Shown here in pieces: positions 23,407 through 31,866 of a stretch of DNA of 64,000 nucleotides. The notes under the pieces were generated by a model that did not search any database, had not been told where the DNA came from, and saw only the letters and a list, made by a program, of their open reading frames with translations. Position 1 is the first letter of the stretch, and each line of letters begins with the position of its first letter. Both the position numbers and the translations under genes were made by a program. Where the stretch lies: contig NZ_VUNB01000005.1 in assembly GCF_009695865.1 (NCBI RefSeq), positions 1 to 64,000 of the forward strand. The letters are read 5' to 3'. Source of the DNA: Allobaileyella intestinalis. Lineage in GTDB: Bacteria > Bacillota > Clostridia > Peptostreptococcales > Anaerovoracaceae.

Positions 23407-24505
23407 CAAGACTATCGGTACTTGTAGGTACGTCTATAACTTTTATCTCAGTCACAACAAAACTTTACACGATAACGGTGAAAAGTTTATGAGTGGTAAA
23501 AGTTTCAGTGTTTGGCTGAACAATGAGTACCTTCCCCAAAATCCAGATAAATTATGGATCAAGGAAGTCAGTTCAAAATCTGTAAAACACTCAATTGAAA
23601 ATGGTTGCGTTGCATTTACAAGATTTTTCAAACATCAGAGTGCTTTTCCAAAGTTTAAAAAGAAAGGCAAATCTGATGTGAAAATGTACTTCGTAAAGAA
23701 TAATCCAAAGGATTGCCGATGCGAAAGACACAGAATTAATATTCCATCACTTGGCTGGGTCCGCATTAAAGAAAAAGGATATATCCCAACCACCAAAGAC
23801 GGGTATGTAATTAAAAGCGGTCATGTCTCAATCAAGGCGGATAGATATTATGTGTCAGTACTTGTAGAAATTGTTGATAAAAAGATCCTCAATAATTCTA
23901 ATGAAGGAATTGGTATCGATCTTGGATTAAAGGATTTTGCCATTGTTTCCAATGGTAAAACTTATAAAAATATCAATAAGTCAGCAAGAATTAAAAAATT
24001 AGAAAAGAAACTTCGCAGAGAACAAAGATGTCTCTCACGCAAGTATGAAAATTTAAAGAAAGGAGGACCCACTCAAAGAACGAATATACAAAAACAAAAG
24101 CTCAAGGTACAGAAACTCCATCATAAAATAGACAATATCCGTACTGACTATATTAACAAGACAATCGCTGAGATAGTAAAAACCAAGCCATCTTATATAA
24201 CGATTGAGAATTTGAATGTATCAGGAATGATGAAGAACAGACATCTATCAAAAGCCGTTGCAGCACAAAAGTTCTATGAATTTAGAACTAAACTTAAAGC
24301 GAAGTGTGATGAAAATGGTATTGAATTAAGAGTCGTAGACAGATGGTATCCATCATCCAAAATATGTCATTGCTGTGGTGCTATCAAGAAAGATTTGAAG
24401 CTTTCAGATAGAATATACCGTTGTGATTGTGGCTATGTCGAGGATAGGGATTTTAATGCTGCTCTTAATCTAAGAGATGCTTGGACTTACGAAGTTGCAC
24501 AATGA
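23339..24505 (+). CDS. tnpB: TnpB RNA-guided nuclease (IS607-associated)
   Basis: A 388-residue TnpB. The split RuvC site appears intact: D194 in GIDLGLKDFA, E290 in ITIENLNVSG and D371 in DRDFNAALNL. The zinc ribbon is CHCCG and CDCG. TnpB proteins use an RNA made from the element's right end to cut the empty donor site and so favour retention of the element. Full length and intact residues suggest activity. Confidence 0.93.
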   Translation: MQKLLKSFKTEINPTVEQKIKINKTIGTCRYVYNFYLSHNKTLHDNGEKFMSGKSFSVWLNNEYLPQNPDKLWIKEVSSKSVKHSIENGCVAFTRFFKHQSAFPKFKKKGKSDVKMYFVKNNPKDCRCERHRINIPSLGWVRIKEKGYIPTTKDGYVIKSGHVSIKADRYYVSVLVEIVDKKILNNSNEGIGIDLGLKDFAIVSNGKTYKNINKSARIKKLEKKLRREQRCLSRKYENLKKGGPTQRTNIQKQKLKVQKLHHKIDNIRTDYINKTIAEIVKTKPSYITIENLNVSGMMKNRHLSKAVAAQKFYEFRTKLKAKCDENGIELRVVDRWYPSSKICHCCGAIKKDLKLSDRIYRCDCGYVEDRDFNAALNLRDAWTYEVAQ

Positions 24506-24650
24506 AAGCAAACGTAAGTATGTACTGCGGGCTATAGCAGGAATTTACGACTGTGGAGTGTACAAGAACTTGTGAGTAGCGCATTGTTTATAATCGCCAA
24601 AGCATACACATTGAAGCAGTAAGAAGTATCCGCAAGGACTTCAATTCTCG
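24506..24650 (+). ncRNA. Candidate omega RNA (reRNA) at the right end of the IS607 element
   Basis: The 145 bases after tnpB contain ACAAG/CTTGT and, near the end, GAAG-TCC-GCAA-GGA-CTTC (24623-24642), a stem with a GNRA tetraloop. TnpB guide RNAs come from this position, overlapping the end of tnpB, and take their guide from the DNA just past the element, here the start of the ABC permease. Position is known biology; the exact limits are inferred. Confidence 0.5.
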
Positions 24651-24695
24651 ATGTGTTTGAGTATATTTAAACATATTTTGAGTGGCAGGCGGCAA

Positions 24696-26540
24696 ATGTC
24701 TCCGTTAAATAAAGACATGTTTCGCATGATTGGCCGGAACGGATCGAGATTTCTGGCAATGATATGCATAATAGCAGTTGGAATCTGTTTTGTAACAGGA
24801 GTGGGTGGTATCACACCAAAGCTGGCCGGTTCTGTAAGCAGGTATTATCAGAGTCGCGCCATAGCCGATATTGATATAAAGGCAAAGAATCCGGGAGGGT
24901 TCTCAGAAGAAGAGCTGAAGACTATTAGAAACTGGAAGGATGTTTCTTCCGCTGAGGCCATGACACAGATAGATGACCCCTCAGGAAGGACCAGGGTGTA
25001 TATTTATCCTTTTCATGGAAAAATAAATAAACTAAAAGTCGTAAAGGGGCGGCTGCCTCAGTCGGCAGATGAGGTGGTTGTAGAACAGCCGGGGAAGAAA
25101 ATCAAGAAGAGAAAAACAGGAGATGTGATCATGGTGCCTCTTCCAGGACCTGCAGGCCCTGATGGAAGGGAAAACACCCAGTACAAAAAAGTCAAAGTAG
25201 TTGGCATAGTTTCCAGCCCCCTGTTTCTTTCTCTGGAAGGAGATGTGAATATCCGAAACGGCAAATACCTGGATACGGCTGTTTATTTTTCCGATGAACA
25301 CAGTCCCCTGTCAACACCGGAAGGTGATTTTGCCCCAAAGACAGATGTGATGGTTAAACTGAGCCCAACAGATGAGTATTTTACAGACAGCTACATAGAC
25401 AGGGCAGAAGCCATTGGCCGTAAACTGACCCACAAGCTGGAAAAGGTTTTTCCAGAAAAAGACTACGAATATCTGACTCTTGACCAGAACCCGGGGTACC
25501 GGGCGGTGAAGGAAATTTGCAATAAGATCGACGTAATTGCACAGGCATTTCCGGCGTTTTTCATCCTGGTTGTGGGGCTGGTTACCCTTACCAACATGTC
25601 GAGGATGGCAGAGGAGGAGAGGAAAAATATTGGATGTCTCACATCTCTGGGTTACTCGGGGAAGAGGATAACGGGGGAGTACCTGGCCTTTGCCCTTGGA
25701 GGAACTGTGGCAGGAGAAGCCCTGGGCCTGGTGTCTGGAGTTTTCATACTGCCGGATGTAATTTACAACGCTTTTAAGATGCTCATTTTCCTTCCGGCCG
25801 AGACTCCAGAACTTTATCCGGGACTGGGGATCATCTCCTCGGCATTGATGATTCTTGCGGTTTTTGTGGTGACTTCTATTGTGCTATACAAAACGGTATC
25901 TGAAGTGCCCGCAAGGCTTTTTCAGCCAAAATCCGCAAAACCTGGAAAGAAGATACTGCTGGAAAGGACAGGGCTTTTGTGGAGAAGCCTTTCATTCAAA
26001 TATAAATCTGCATGGAGAAATATTTTCAGATTCAAAGGAAGGTTCTGGATGATTGTTCTTTCTGTGACCGGATCCACAATGCTGGTTGTGGCAGGACTTG
26101 GGCTCAGAGATGCTGCAATGGCCGAAAATCTTCCGGAGATGAAAACGATGAAGGCAATTTCTGTGGCCGTAATCATTTTCGCTTTGCTCCTGTCCATTCT
26201 TGTTTTGTATAATATAACAGCAATGAATATCGGGGAGCGGCGGAGAGAAATAGCAACTCTGGAGGTTCTGGGTTACCAGATGGAAGAGGTTTACGGATTT
26301 ATCTACCGGGAAATCATGATCATGGCCACCATAGGCATTATTCTCGGAATACCTGCAGGAATGGCTTTTCTGAACAAGATTTTCGTGATGATGGACTTTT
26401 CGGGACTTTCAGATGTAAAAACAGCATCATATTTACTGGCTTTCGGAATTTCTGAGGCCTTTGCCTCTGTTGTGATGGTTCTCACCAGAGGGCAGATACG
26501 CAAGGTGGATATGAACGATTCCCTGAAGTCCGGCGAATGA
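24696..26540 (+). CDS. ABC transporter permease, FtsX/MacB type
   Basis: A membrane protein of about 614 residues. One N-terminal helix (FLAMICIIAVGICFVTGV) is followed by a large extracytoplasmic domain (~residues 40-260), then two FtsX-type blocks of three helices near 270-400 and 440-600. The pairing ATPase is at 21955 on the other side of the IS607 insertion. The start is uncertain: ATG 24696 opens the conserved MSPLNKDMFRM region with a weak ribosome site; ATG 24651 lies at the element border. Separation from the AAAGGAGG site may have lowered expression. Confidence 0.82.
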   Translation: MSPLNKDMFRMIGRNGSRFLAMICIIAVGICFVTGVGGITPKLAGSVSRYYQSRAIADIDIKAKNPGGFSEEELKTIRNWKDVSSAEAMTQIDDPSGRTRVYIYPFHGKINKLKVVKGRLPQSADEVVVEQPGKKIKKRKTGDVIMVPLPGPAGPDGRENTQYKKVKVVGIVSSPLFLSLEGDVNIRNGKYLDTAVYFSDEHSPLSTPEGDFAPKTDVMVKLSPTDEYFTDSYIDRAEAIGRKLTHKLEKVFPEKDYEYLTLDQNPGYRAVKEICNKIDVIAQAFPAFFILVVGLVTLTNMSRMAEEERKNIGCLTSLGYSGKRITGEYLAFALGGTVAGEALGLVSGVFILPDVIYNAFKMLIFLPAETPELYPGLGIISSALMILAVFVVTSIVLYKTVSEVPARLFQPKSAKPGKKILLERTGLLWRSLSFKYKSAWRNIFRFKGRFWMIVLSVTGSTMLVVAGLGLRDAAMAENLPEMKTMKAISVAVIIFALLLSILVLYNITAMNIGERRREIATLEVLGYQMEEVYGFIYREIMIMATIGIILGIPAGMAFLNKIFVMMDFSGLSDVKTASYLLAFGISEAFASVVMVLTRGQIRKVDMNDSLKSGE

Positions 26541-26611
26541 TGAACTGTACAGGGAAACCTGGCTATAACGACAAATATTTTTCCACAAATCAAACTGCAG
26601 CGAGGAGATCA

Positions 26612-27895
26612 ATGAACGCACAGAGTATTATATCGGCAATTGAAACTGGAAGCTTCACCGGGAAGATCCGGGACTTGTACGGCAGCAGCCTTTCTGTTGA
26701 AAAGCAGAAAGAGCGGTACAGGAATGTCACCAGCGGCTTTGCCCGCCGCTTTGGAGACACCGGTGATATCCGGATATACAGCGCTCCGGGAAGAACTGAG
26801 ATAGGAGGGAACCACACTGACCATCAGCACGGAAGGGTGCTGGCAGCTGCAGTAAACGCAGATATTATTTGTGCGGCTTCTCCTTGTGATGAAGAAAGGG
26901 TAACCGTAGTTTCCGAAGGCTTCGGGGAGTTTTCCCTGTCTCTGGCAGATCTGGAGCCAAGGGAAGAGAATTATGGAAAAACAGAAGCTCTTATTGCAGG
27001 AGTTTTCGGGGCAATGAAAAGCAGGGGATACAAGATCGGGGGATTTAAGGGATACATGTCCAGCCAGGTTCCGGGGGGTTCAGGCCTTTCTTCCTCTGCA
27101 GCCTTTGAGATATTAATTGGATATATTATTTCTGAAATGTTTAATAATTCCGCTGTTTCTGCTGTTGAACTGGCAGAGATGGGCCAGTTCAGCGAAAACG
27201 TGTTTTTCGGCAAGCCCTGCGGCCTGATGGATCAGATGGCCTGTGCTCAGGGGGGCCTGTGTCAGTTTGACTTCGCAGATCCATCCCATCCGGAAATTAT
27301 CCCTGTCAATGTAGATCTGGGGGCCATCCCATATGACATTGCCATTACCGAAACTGGCGGATCCCATGAAGATCTTACCGATGAGTACGCTGCAGTGCCT
27401 CTGGAAATGAAGGGAGTAGCCCAGATGTTCGGAGAGGAATACCTGAAGAACGTGACCGGAGACATGCTCTTGGAGAAATGCGGAGAAATCAGGGAAAAAC
27501 TGGGGGACAGGGCCTTCCTGAGAGCAGTGCATTTCGTAAATGAAACGAAAAGAGCAGCCGCTGAGGCGGCTGCCCTGGAAAAGGGAGATATGGATGGTTT
27601 CATGGAACTGTTCAGGCGTTCAGGCCACTCTTCCTGGGAACTGCTTCAGAACGTCAGCGTGTGCAGCGATCCTGTAAACCAGCCGGTGGCAGTGGCCATT
27701 GCAGTCAGCCGCCAGATACTGGGGGACGATGGTGGATATGCCAGAGTCCACGGCGGAGGATTCGCAGGCACCATCCAGGCCTTTGTCAGGAAGGAGCTGT
27801 CTGAGAAATACCGGGACAAAATGGACCAGATCTTCGGAGAGGGAACCTGCCATATCCTGGAAATCAGGAAATACGGAGGAATACGAGTTCTTTAA
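26612..27895 (+). CDS. galK: Galactokinase
   Basis: A 427-residue GHMP kinase. It has the galactokinase signature GRTEIGGNHTDHQHG, the ATP loop PGGSGLSSSAAFE, and the C-terminal GGYARVHGGGFAGTIQAF. It phosphorylates galactose to galactose-1-phosphate in the Leloir pathway. The ATG at 26612 after CGAGGAGA is preferred; a frame extending to 26537 overlaps the permease and lacks a ribosome site. It is convergent with the galactosidase operon and presumably uses its products. galT and galE are not in the window. Confidence 0.92.
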   Translation: MNAQSIISAIETGSFTGKIRDLYGSSLSVEKQKERYRNVTSGFARRFGDTGDIRIYSAPGRTEIGGNHTDHQHGRVLAAAVNADIICAASPCDEERVTVVSEGFGEFSLSLADLEPREENYGKTEALIAGVFGAMKSRGYKIGGFKGYMSSQVPGGSGLSSSAAFEILIGYIISEMFNNSAVSAVELAEMGQFSENVFFGKPCGLMDQMACAQGGLCQFDFADPSHPEIIPVNVDLGAIPYDIAITETGGSHEDLTDEYAAVPLEMKGVAQMFGEEYLKNVTGDMLLEKCGEIREKLGDRAFLRAVHFVNETKRAAAEAAALEKGDMDGFMELFRRSGHSSWELLQNVSVCSDPVNQPVAVAIAVSRQILGDDGGYARVHGGGFAGTIQAFVRKELSEKYRDKMDQIFGEGTCHILEIRKYGGIRVL

Positions 27896-27922
27896 ATCAT
27901 TAAATTATAAAGGCTGAAGCCC

Positions 27923-30382
27923 TTATTCCCTTTCTTCTATCAGATACATTCTGGATTCGAAATCCTTGAATATTCTTATCTGATCTGACATTCCTGTTCC
28001 CGAAAAGGCCGGGGACAGTTTAACACCTCCGTTCATCAGCACATCTCCTTTACAGGTGATGTGCTCTTTTTCGCTGTCGATTTTCACAAAACGGGCTGCT
28101 GCCCTTTCTCCCAGGGATCCGGGACGCAGATGGACAGGAGCGGCGGTGTTTATCAGGCTTCCGAACTCCCTGATATCATACTTTAACTCAAGGTTTCTGA
28201 AGGTATATGTTTTGTGTGGATCCAGGCCTTTTGGGCACACCCTCAGATATTGATTGTTCGGAACAGCCAGCTTCTGGAACACCATGTGGACAGCTTTCTT
28301 CCTGTCTACTGAAACAACAGTCCACTGAGTGTAATTGGAAGGGCTGGCTGAAAGTGTTCCCCCTGTTCCGGCATATGGAATTCCAGTAATCTTATATGAG
28401 CCGGCAGGAGACTGGCCGCCCCGGTGGCGGTAAAAAGTTCCGCCGAAAAACACATCTCTCCATTTCTTGTAGAATGAAACCTGGCTGGCTACGGATTTCA
28501 ATTCCTCACTGCTTAAATCTGCCAGGTTAAGCTCGTAGCCCAGGAGACCGAAAGCCGCTACGTTGAACCTGGACCAGAGAGAAGTCTGCCTCAATGTCTG
28601 GTGGTTTGGAGAGGCGGAAACGTGGGCGCTGAAACAGGACAGGGGATAGCCGTAGCTGTATCCCTGCTGAATCTCCGTGCGGCATAGGGAATCAGTATTG
28701 TCGCTTGCCCAGATTTGAGGGAAGTAACAGAGAATTCCCAGGTCTGAACGGTTTCCTCCTGCAGAGCATCCTTCAAAGAGAATTTCAGGAAACCTTTCAG
28801 TCAGTTCCTTTATTATCCTGTAAAGGCCAAGGACGTACCTGTGGAAAACTTCCCCTTGCTGTTCAGGGGGAAGGGCAGAAGAGTAAACATCAGTAAATGT
28901 CCTGTTCATGTCCCACTTGACATATTCTATTCTGGCAGAACTGAAAACACCGGTCATGGCTTTTATTATGTAATCCTGAACTTCCTTCCGTGTCAGATCC
29001 AGAATCCTCTGGTTCCGCCCTTCTGAATGAGGGTGACCAGGCAGCTGAATTGCCCAGTCGGGATGAGCTCTGTAAAGATCACTGTCCCTGCTTACCATTT
29101 CCGGCTCCACCCAGATTCCCAGGCTGAGGCCCAGATTGTGGATTTTGTCAGAAAGGCGGGAGAGGCCTCCTGGAAATTTCTTCTTGTTTACATACCAGTC
29201 TCCAAGAGATGATTTGTCGTCGTTCCTGTTTCCAAACCAGCCATCGTCCACAACAATCATTTCAATGCCTGCTTTAGAAGCTAAGCTTGCCTGCTTCATT
29301 ATCTTTGCTTCGCTGATGTTGAAATAACTTGCTTCCCAGGTATTGAGAAGCACAGGCCTCGGCCGGTTTTGCCAGTATCCTCTTACGATATGGCAGCGGA
29401 TAAACCTGGTCATGTTACGGCTCATTCCACCGGCTCCCCTGGAGGAACAGGTCATTACAGCCTCAGGAGTCTCAAAGGAGCTGCCTGGATCCAGCTGCCA
29501 CAGAAAGTCTCTGGAATTAATTCCACTGAGAAATCTCAGTCTGCCGAAGCTGTTGGTTTCAAAGATTTCTGCGTGGTTTCCGCTGTATATCAGATTGAAT
29601 CCATACACTGTGCCGTAATCCTCTGATGCATTCTCTGATGAAAGCATGACAAAAGGGTTGGCCCTGCTGGAGCTGGTTCCGGTAAATGAGCTGCTTACTA
29701 TCTTTGCCGAAGGTACAGGTCTGAAATCATTTCTGTCCATTTCACTGGCCCAGCCGCCGGTGAAGGTGGTTATCTGGTAATCGTCATCTGGAAAATCTAT
29801 CTGGATGGATGCCAGCTCCTCTATAGATACGGGGTTCTGGCTTTCGTTGCTGAGAACAGCTCTTCTTGTAATCACATCTTCTTCCGGAAAAACTGTCCAG
29901 ATCAGATCAAGAGACAGGTGGTATTCCTTGTCTTTCATGGTGATTACAAGAGTTTCAATCTGACTGTTTCCTTCAGTTCCATCAGTTTCGTTATTTCCTG
30001 AAGATGGAATGGCCTGGGGAAGATTATCTGCAGGCAGAATCCCTTCTATTACATGATGTGATTCATACAGAAAATCAGATGTGATGGATCCGTCACTGTG
30101 GCGAACTTCAATGAATGGCTCTCTTATGTCACCCTTGCCGCCGCAGCTCATCTCCAGGCACAGATCTTCCATGGAATACTCCAGGTGTTCTTCATTGTAA
30201 GTGTTTGTGTTTCCCGGTGGAAAAACATGGCTTTCCCTGAGAGGGCTCAGGTCTTCTGGCTCATCTACTGTGATGCCGGCACCGTAGTACAGGTGTTCCA
30301 GGTGACCTGGTGACAGAATCTGAAAGGCATAGGTAGTATTTTCCGTATTCAGGACGAAGGCCTTATCTAAGATCTTAATCAT
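27923..30382 (-). CDS. Alpha-galactosidase, glycoside hydrolase family 36
   Basis: An 819-residue GH36 enzyme. It has a beta-sandwich N-terminus, then the catalytic barrel with NTWEASYFNISE, VDDGWFGNRN, the nucleophile Asp in YVKWDMNR, EGCSAGGNR, and the acid/base Asp in IWASDNTDS. It releases alpha-linked galactose from melibiose- or raffinose-type sugars. There is no signal peptide, so it acts in the cytoplasm on imported sugars. It is the last gene of the tetR-GH2-symporter-GH36 operon, behind an internal terminator (30402) that may set its level. Confidence 0.93.
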   Translation of the reverse strand: MIKILDKAFVLNTENTTYAFQILSPGHLEHLYYGAGITVDEPEDLSPLRESHVFPPGNTNTYNEEHLEYSMEDLCLEMSCGGKGDIREPFIEVRHSDGSITSDFLYESHHVIEGILPADNLPQAIPSSGNNETDGTEGNSQIETLVITMKDKEYHLSLDLIWTVFPEEDVITRRAVLSNESQNPVSIEELASIQIDFPDDDYQITTFTGGWASEMDRNDFRPVPSAKIVSSSFTGTSSSRANPFVMLSSENASEDYGTVYGFNLIYSGNHAEIFETNSFGRLRFLSGINSRDFLWQLDPGSSFETPEAVMTCSSRGAGGMSRNMTRFIRCHIVRGYWQNRPRPVLLNTWEASYFNISEAKIMKQASLASKAGIEMIVVDDGWFGNRNDDKSSLGDWYVNKKKFPGGLSRLSDKIHNLGLSLGIWVEPEMVSRDSDLYRAHPDWAIQLPGHPHSEGRNQRILDLTRKEVQDYIIKAMTGVFSSARIEYVKWDMNRTFTDVYSSALPPEQQGEVFHRYVLGLYRIIKELTERFPEILFEGCSAGGNRSDLGILCYFPQIWASDNTDSLCRTEIQQGYSYGYPLSCFSAHVSASPNHQTLRQTSLWSRFNVAAFGLLGYELNLADLSSEELKSVASQVSFYKKWRDVFFGGTFYRHRGGQSPAGSYKITGIPYAGTGGTLSASPSNYTQWTVVSVDRKKAVHMVFQKLAVPNNQYLRVCPKGLDPHKTYTFRNLELKYDIREFGSLINTAAPVHLRPGSLGERAAARFVKIDSEKEHITCKGDVLMNGGVKLSPAFSGTGMSDQIRIFKDFESRMYLIEERE

Positions 30383-30401
30383 TTCTCATTCCTTTGAAAT
30401 T

Positions 30402-30429
30402 AAAACCCGGCAGAATTTTGTCTGCCGGG
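30402..30429 (-). terminator. Terminator between symporter and alpha-galactosidase
   Basis: CCCGGCAGA (30406-30414) and TCTGCCGGG (30421-30429) form a perfect stem followed by TTTTAATTT on the minus strand, 20 bases before the GH36 start. It is probably a partial terminator inside the operon. Confidence 0.75.
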
Positions 30430-30452
30430 CATGTTTGTTAAGGGCAAACCAA

Positions 30453-31820
30453 TTAGCGGCGGCTCTCCAGCTCTTTGTTGATGTCGTTTAACTTCTCGTC
30501 AGAGAGAAGGAATTTTTTCCTGAAAACAACAAAGGCAACACAAAGTCCGATAATAGGAAGCACTGTCATTGTAAGCCTCAGTCCGGCCAGTGAACCGGCA
30601 CTTAGTGAGGAAGAGGCTGCGGCGGTGTTCTTGCTGATGTTGAACACCTGAAGACATATAGCTGCCAGCATTGCGGAAACGCCGGAAGCAAGTTTAACAA
30701 CGAAGGTCTGCATGGAGAAGATGACGGATTCGTCTCTTCTGCCGTTTTTCAGCTCACCGTAATCTACTGTGTTAGCCAGGAAAATGGTTGTCAGCACCGT
30801 GAGCATTCCGAAGGCCAGGAAGATCAGGAAAGCAGGTGCCAGAAGAGGATAGAGGCTCGTTACGCCGGCCATCATCATTACCAGCAAAATTCCGTATCCG
30901 GTAACTGCCAGGATAATACTTGTGTAGAACACTTTAATAGTGCTCATGAATTTTCTGAACAGAGGGAAGAAGATCATCATGGAAATGATCTGAACCCCTC
31001 CGCCAAAGGTGTTGAACAGGGTGTAGCTGTTGCTCCAGCCCTCTCCTCCCATGTCGTATTTGAAGAAGTAAATAAGCAGATTTGATGTGACATAGAGGGA
31101 GCAGTTTATCAGGACGATGGCAACAACCACTGTCATGGCCTGGTCGTTTTGTATCAGGGCCCGGAACATCTGCCCGATGGAAGGAGATTCTACATCCACA
31201 GTTGATTTTTCCTTGATCTTCAGGCAGGTGATGGTGATAAACAGAATGAAAATTACAGCAATGATCAGTGCGAACATTTTGAATCCGGCTCTTTCATTGC
31301 CGTGGCCCAGTGCAAGGACGCACTTGATGGTGATGATGGTTATGAGGGCATCACCAAGACCTGCACAGGAGCGGGCCAGGGTAGACAGGTTTTCCCTTTC
31401 TTTTCCTGACTCTGTAAATGCAGGAATCATGGACCAGAAAGGAATATCCATCATGGTGTAAGTTACACCCCAGAGTATGTAGAAAACTGCGGCGTAGGCC
31501 ACAAGTCCTTTTCCGTTCAGTTCAGGAGGTGCCGAGTACATGAGAAAAAGTACGAAGGCATTAGTTACAGTTCCGATCATAAGCCACGGGCGGAACCGGC
31601 CCCAGCGGGTTCTGGTTTTGGCAACAATAACTCCCATTACCGGGTCGTTAAAGGCATCGAAAATCCTTGCTGCCATAAGTATGATACCCATAGCTATGGC
31701 AGAAACCCCCAGGATATCCTGGTAATAATAAAGTACGTAGTTGGCAGAAAGCATGTATACCATGTCTTTGCCCACAGCGCCAAGGCCGTAGGACGCTTTT
31801 TCAGCCTTTGTCAGTCTCAT
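30453..31820 (-). CDS. GPH-type sugar:cation symporter (melibiose carrier family)
   Basis: A 455-residue protein with about 12 membrane helices. The N-terminus LTKAEKASYGLGAVGKDMVY and DAFNDPVMGVI are hallmarks of glycoside-pentoside-hexuronide symporters; the conserved charged DxxxDP region binds sugar and cation. The start at 31820 follows AAGGAAGG; an upstream frame to 31955 overlaps the GH2 gene and is rejected. It brings galactosides in for the flanking alpha- and beta-galactosidases. Preferred sugar unknown. Confidence 0.9.
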   Translation of the reverse strand: MRLTKAEKASYGLGAVGKDMVYMLSANYVLYYYQDILGVSAIAMGIILMAARIFDAFNDPVMGVIVAKTRTRWGRFRPWLMIGTVTNAFVLFLMYSAPPELNGKGLVAYAAVFYILWGVTYTMMDIPFWSMIPAFTESGKERENLSTLARSCAGLGDALITIITIKCVLALGHGNERAGFKMFALIIAVIFILFITITCLKIKEKSTVDVESPSIGQMFRALIQNDQAMTVVVAIVLINCSLYVTSNLLIYFFKYDMGGEGWSNSYTLFNTFGGGVQIISMMIFFPLFRKFMSTIKVFYTSIILAVTGYGILLVMMMAGVTSLYPLLAPAFLIFLAFGMLTVLTTIFLANTVDYGELKNGRRDESVIFSMQTFVVKLASGVSAMLAAICLQVFNISKNTAAASSSLSAGSLAGLRLTMTVLPIIGLCVAFVVFRKKFLLSDEKLNDINKELESRR

Positions 31821-31866
31821 GAGATCCTTCCTTTCATTTCGCAATTGACAAACAGGCAAAATCCTT

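Larger units (their letters stand above)
22672..24650 (+). mobile_element. IS607-family element (TnpA serine recombinase + TnpB)
   Basis: The approximate borders are the end of the host AAAGGAGGAAACTT stretch and the sequence just before the ABC permease frame. The element carries an overlapping tnpA/tnpB pair and a structured 3' end. It is clearly A+T richer than the flanking exporter genes. IS607 elements make no target duplication, so exact ends cannot be set by eye. Confidence 0.7.
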
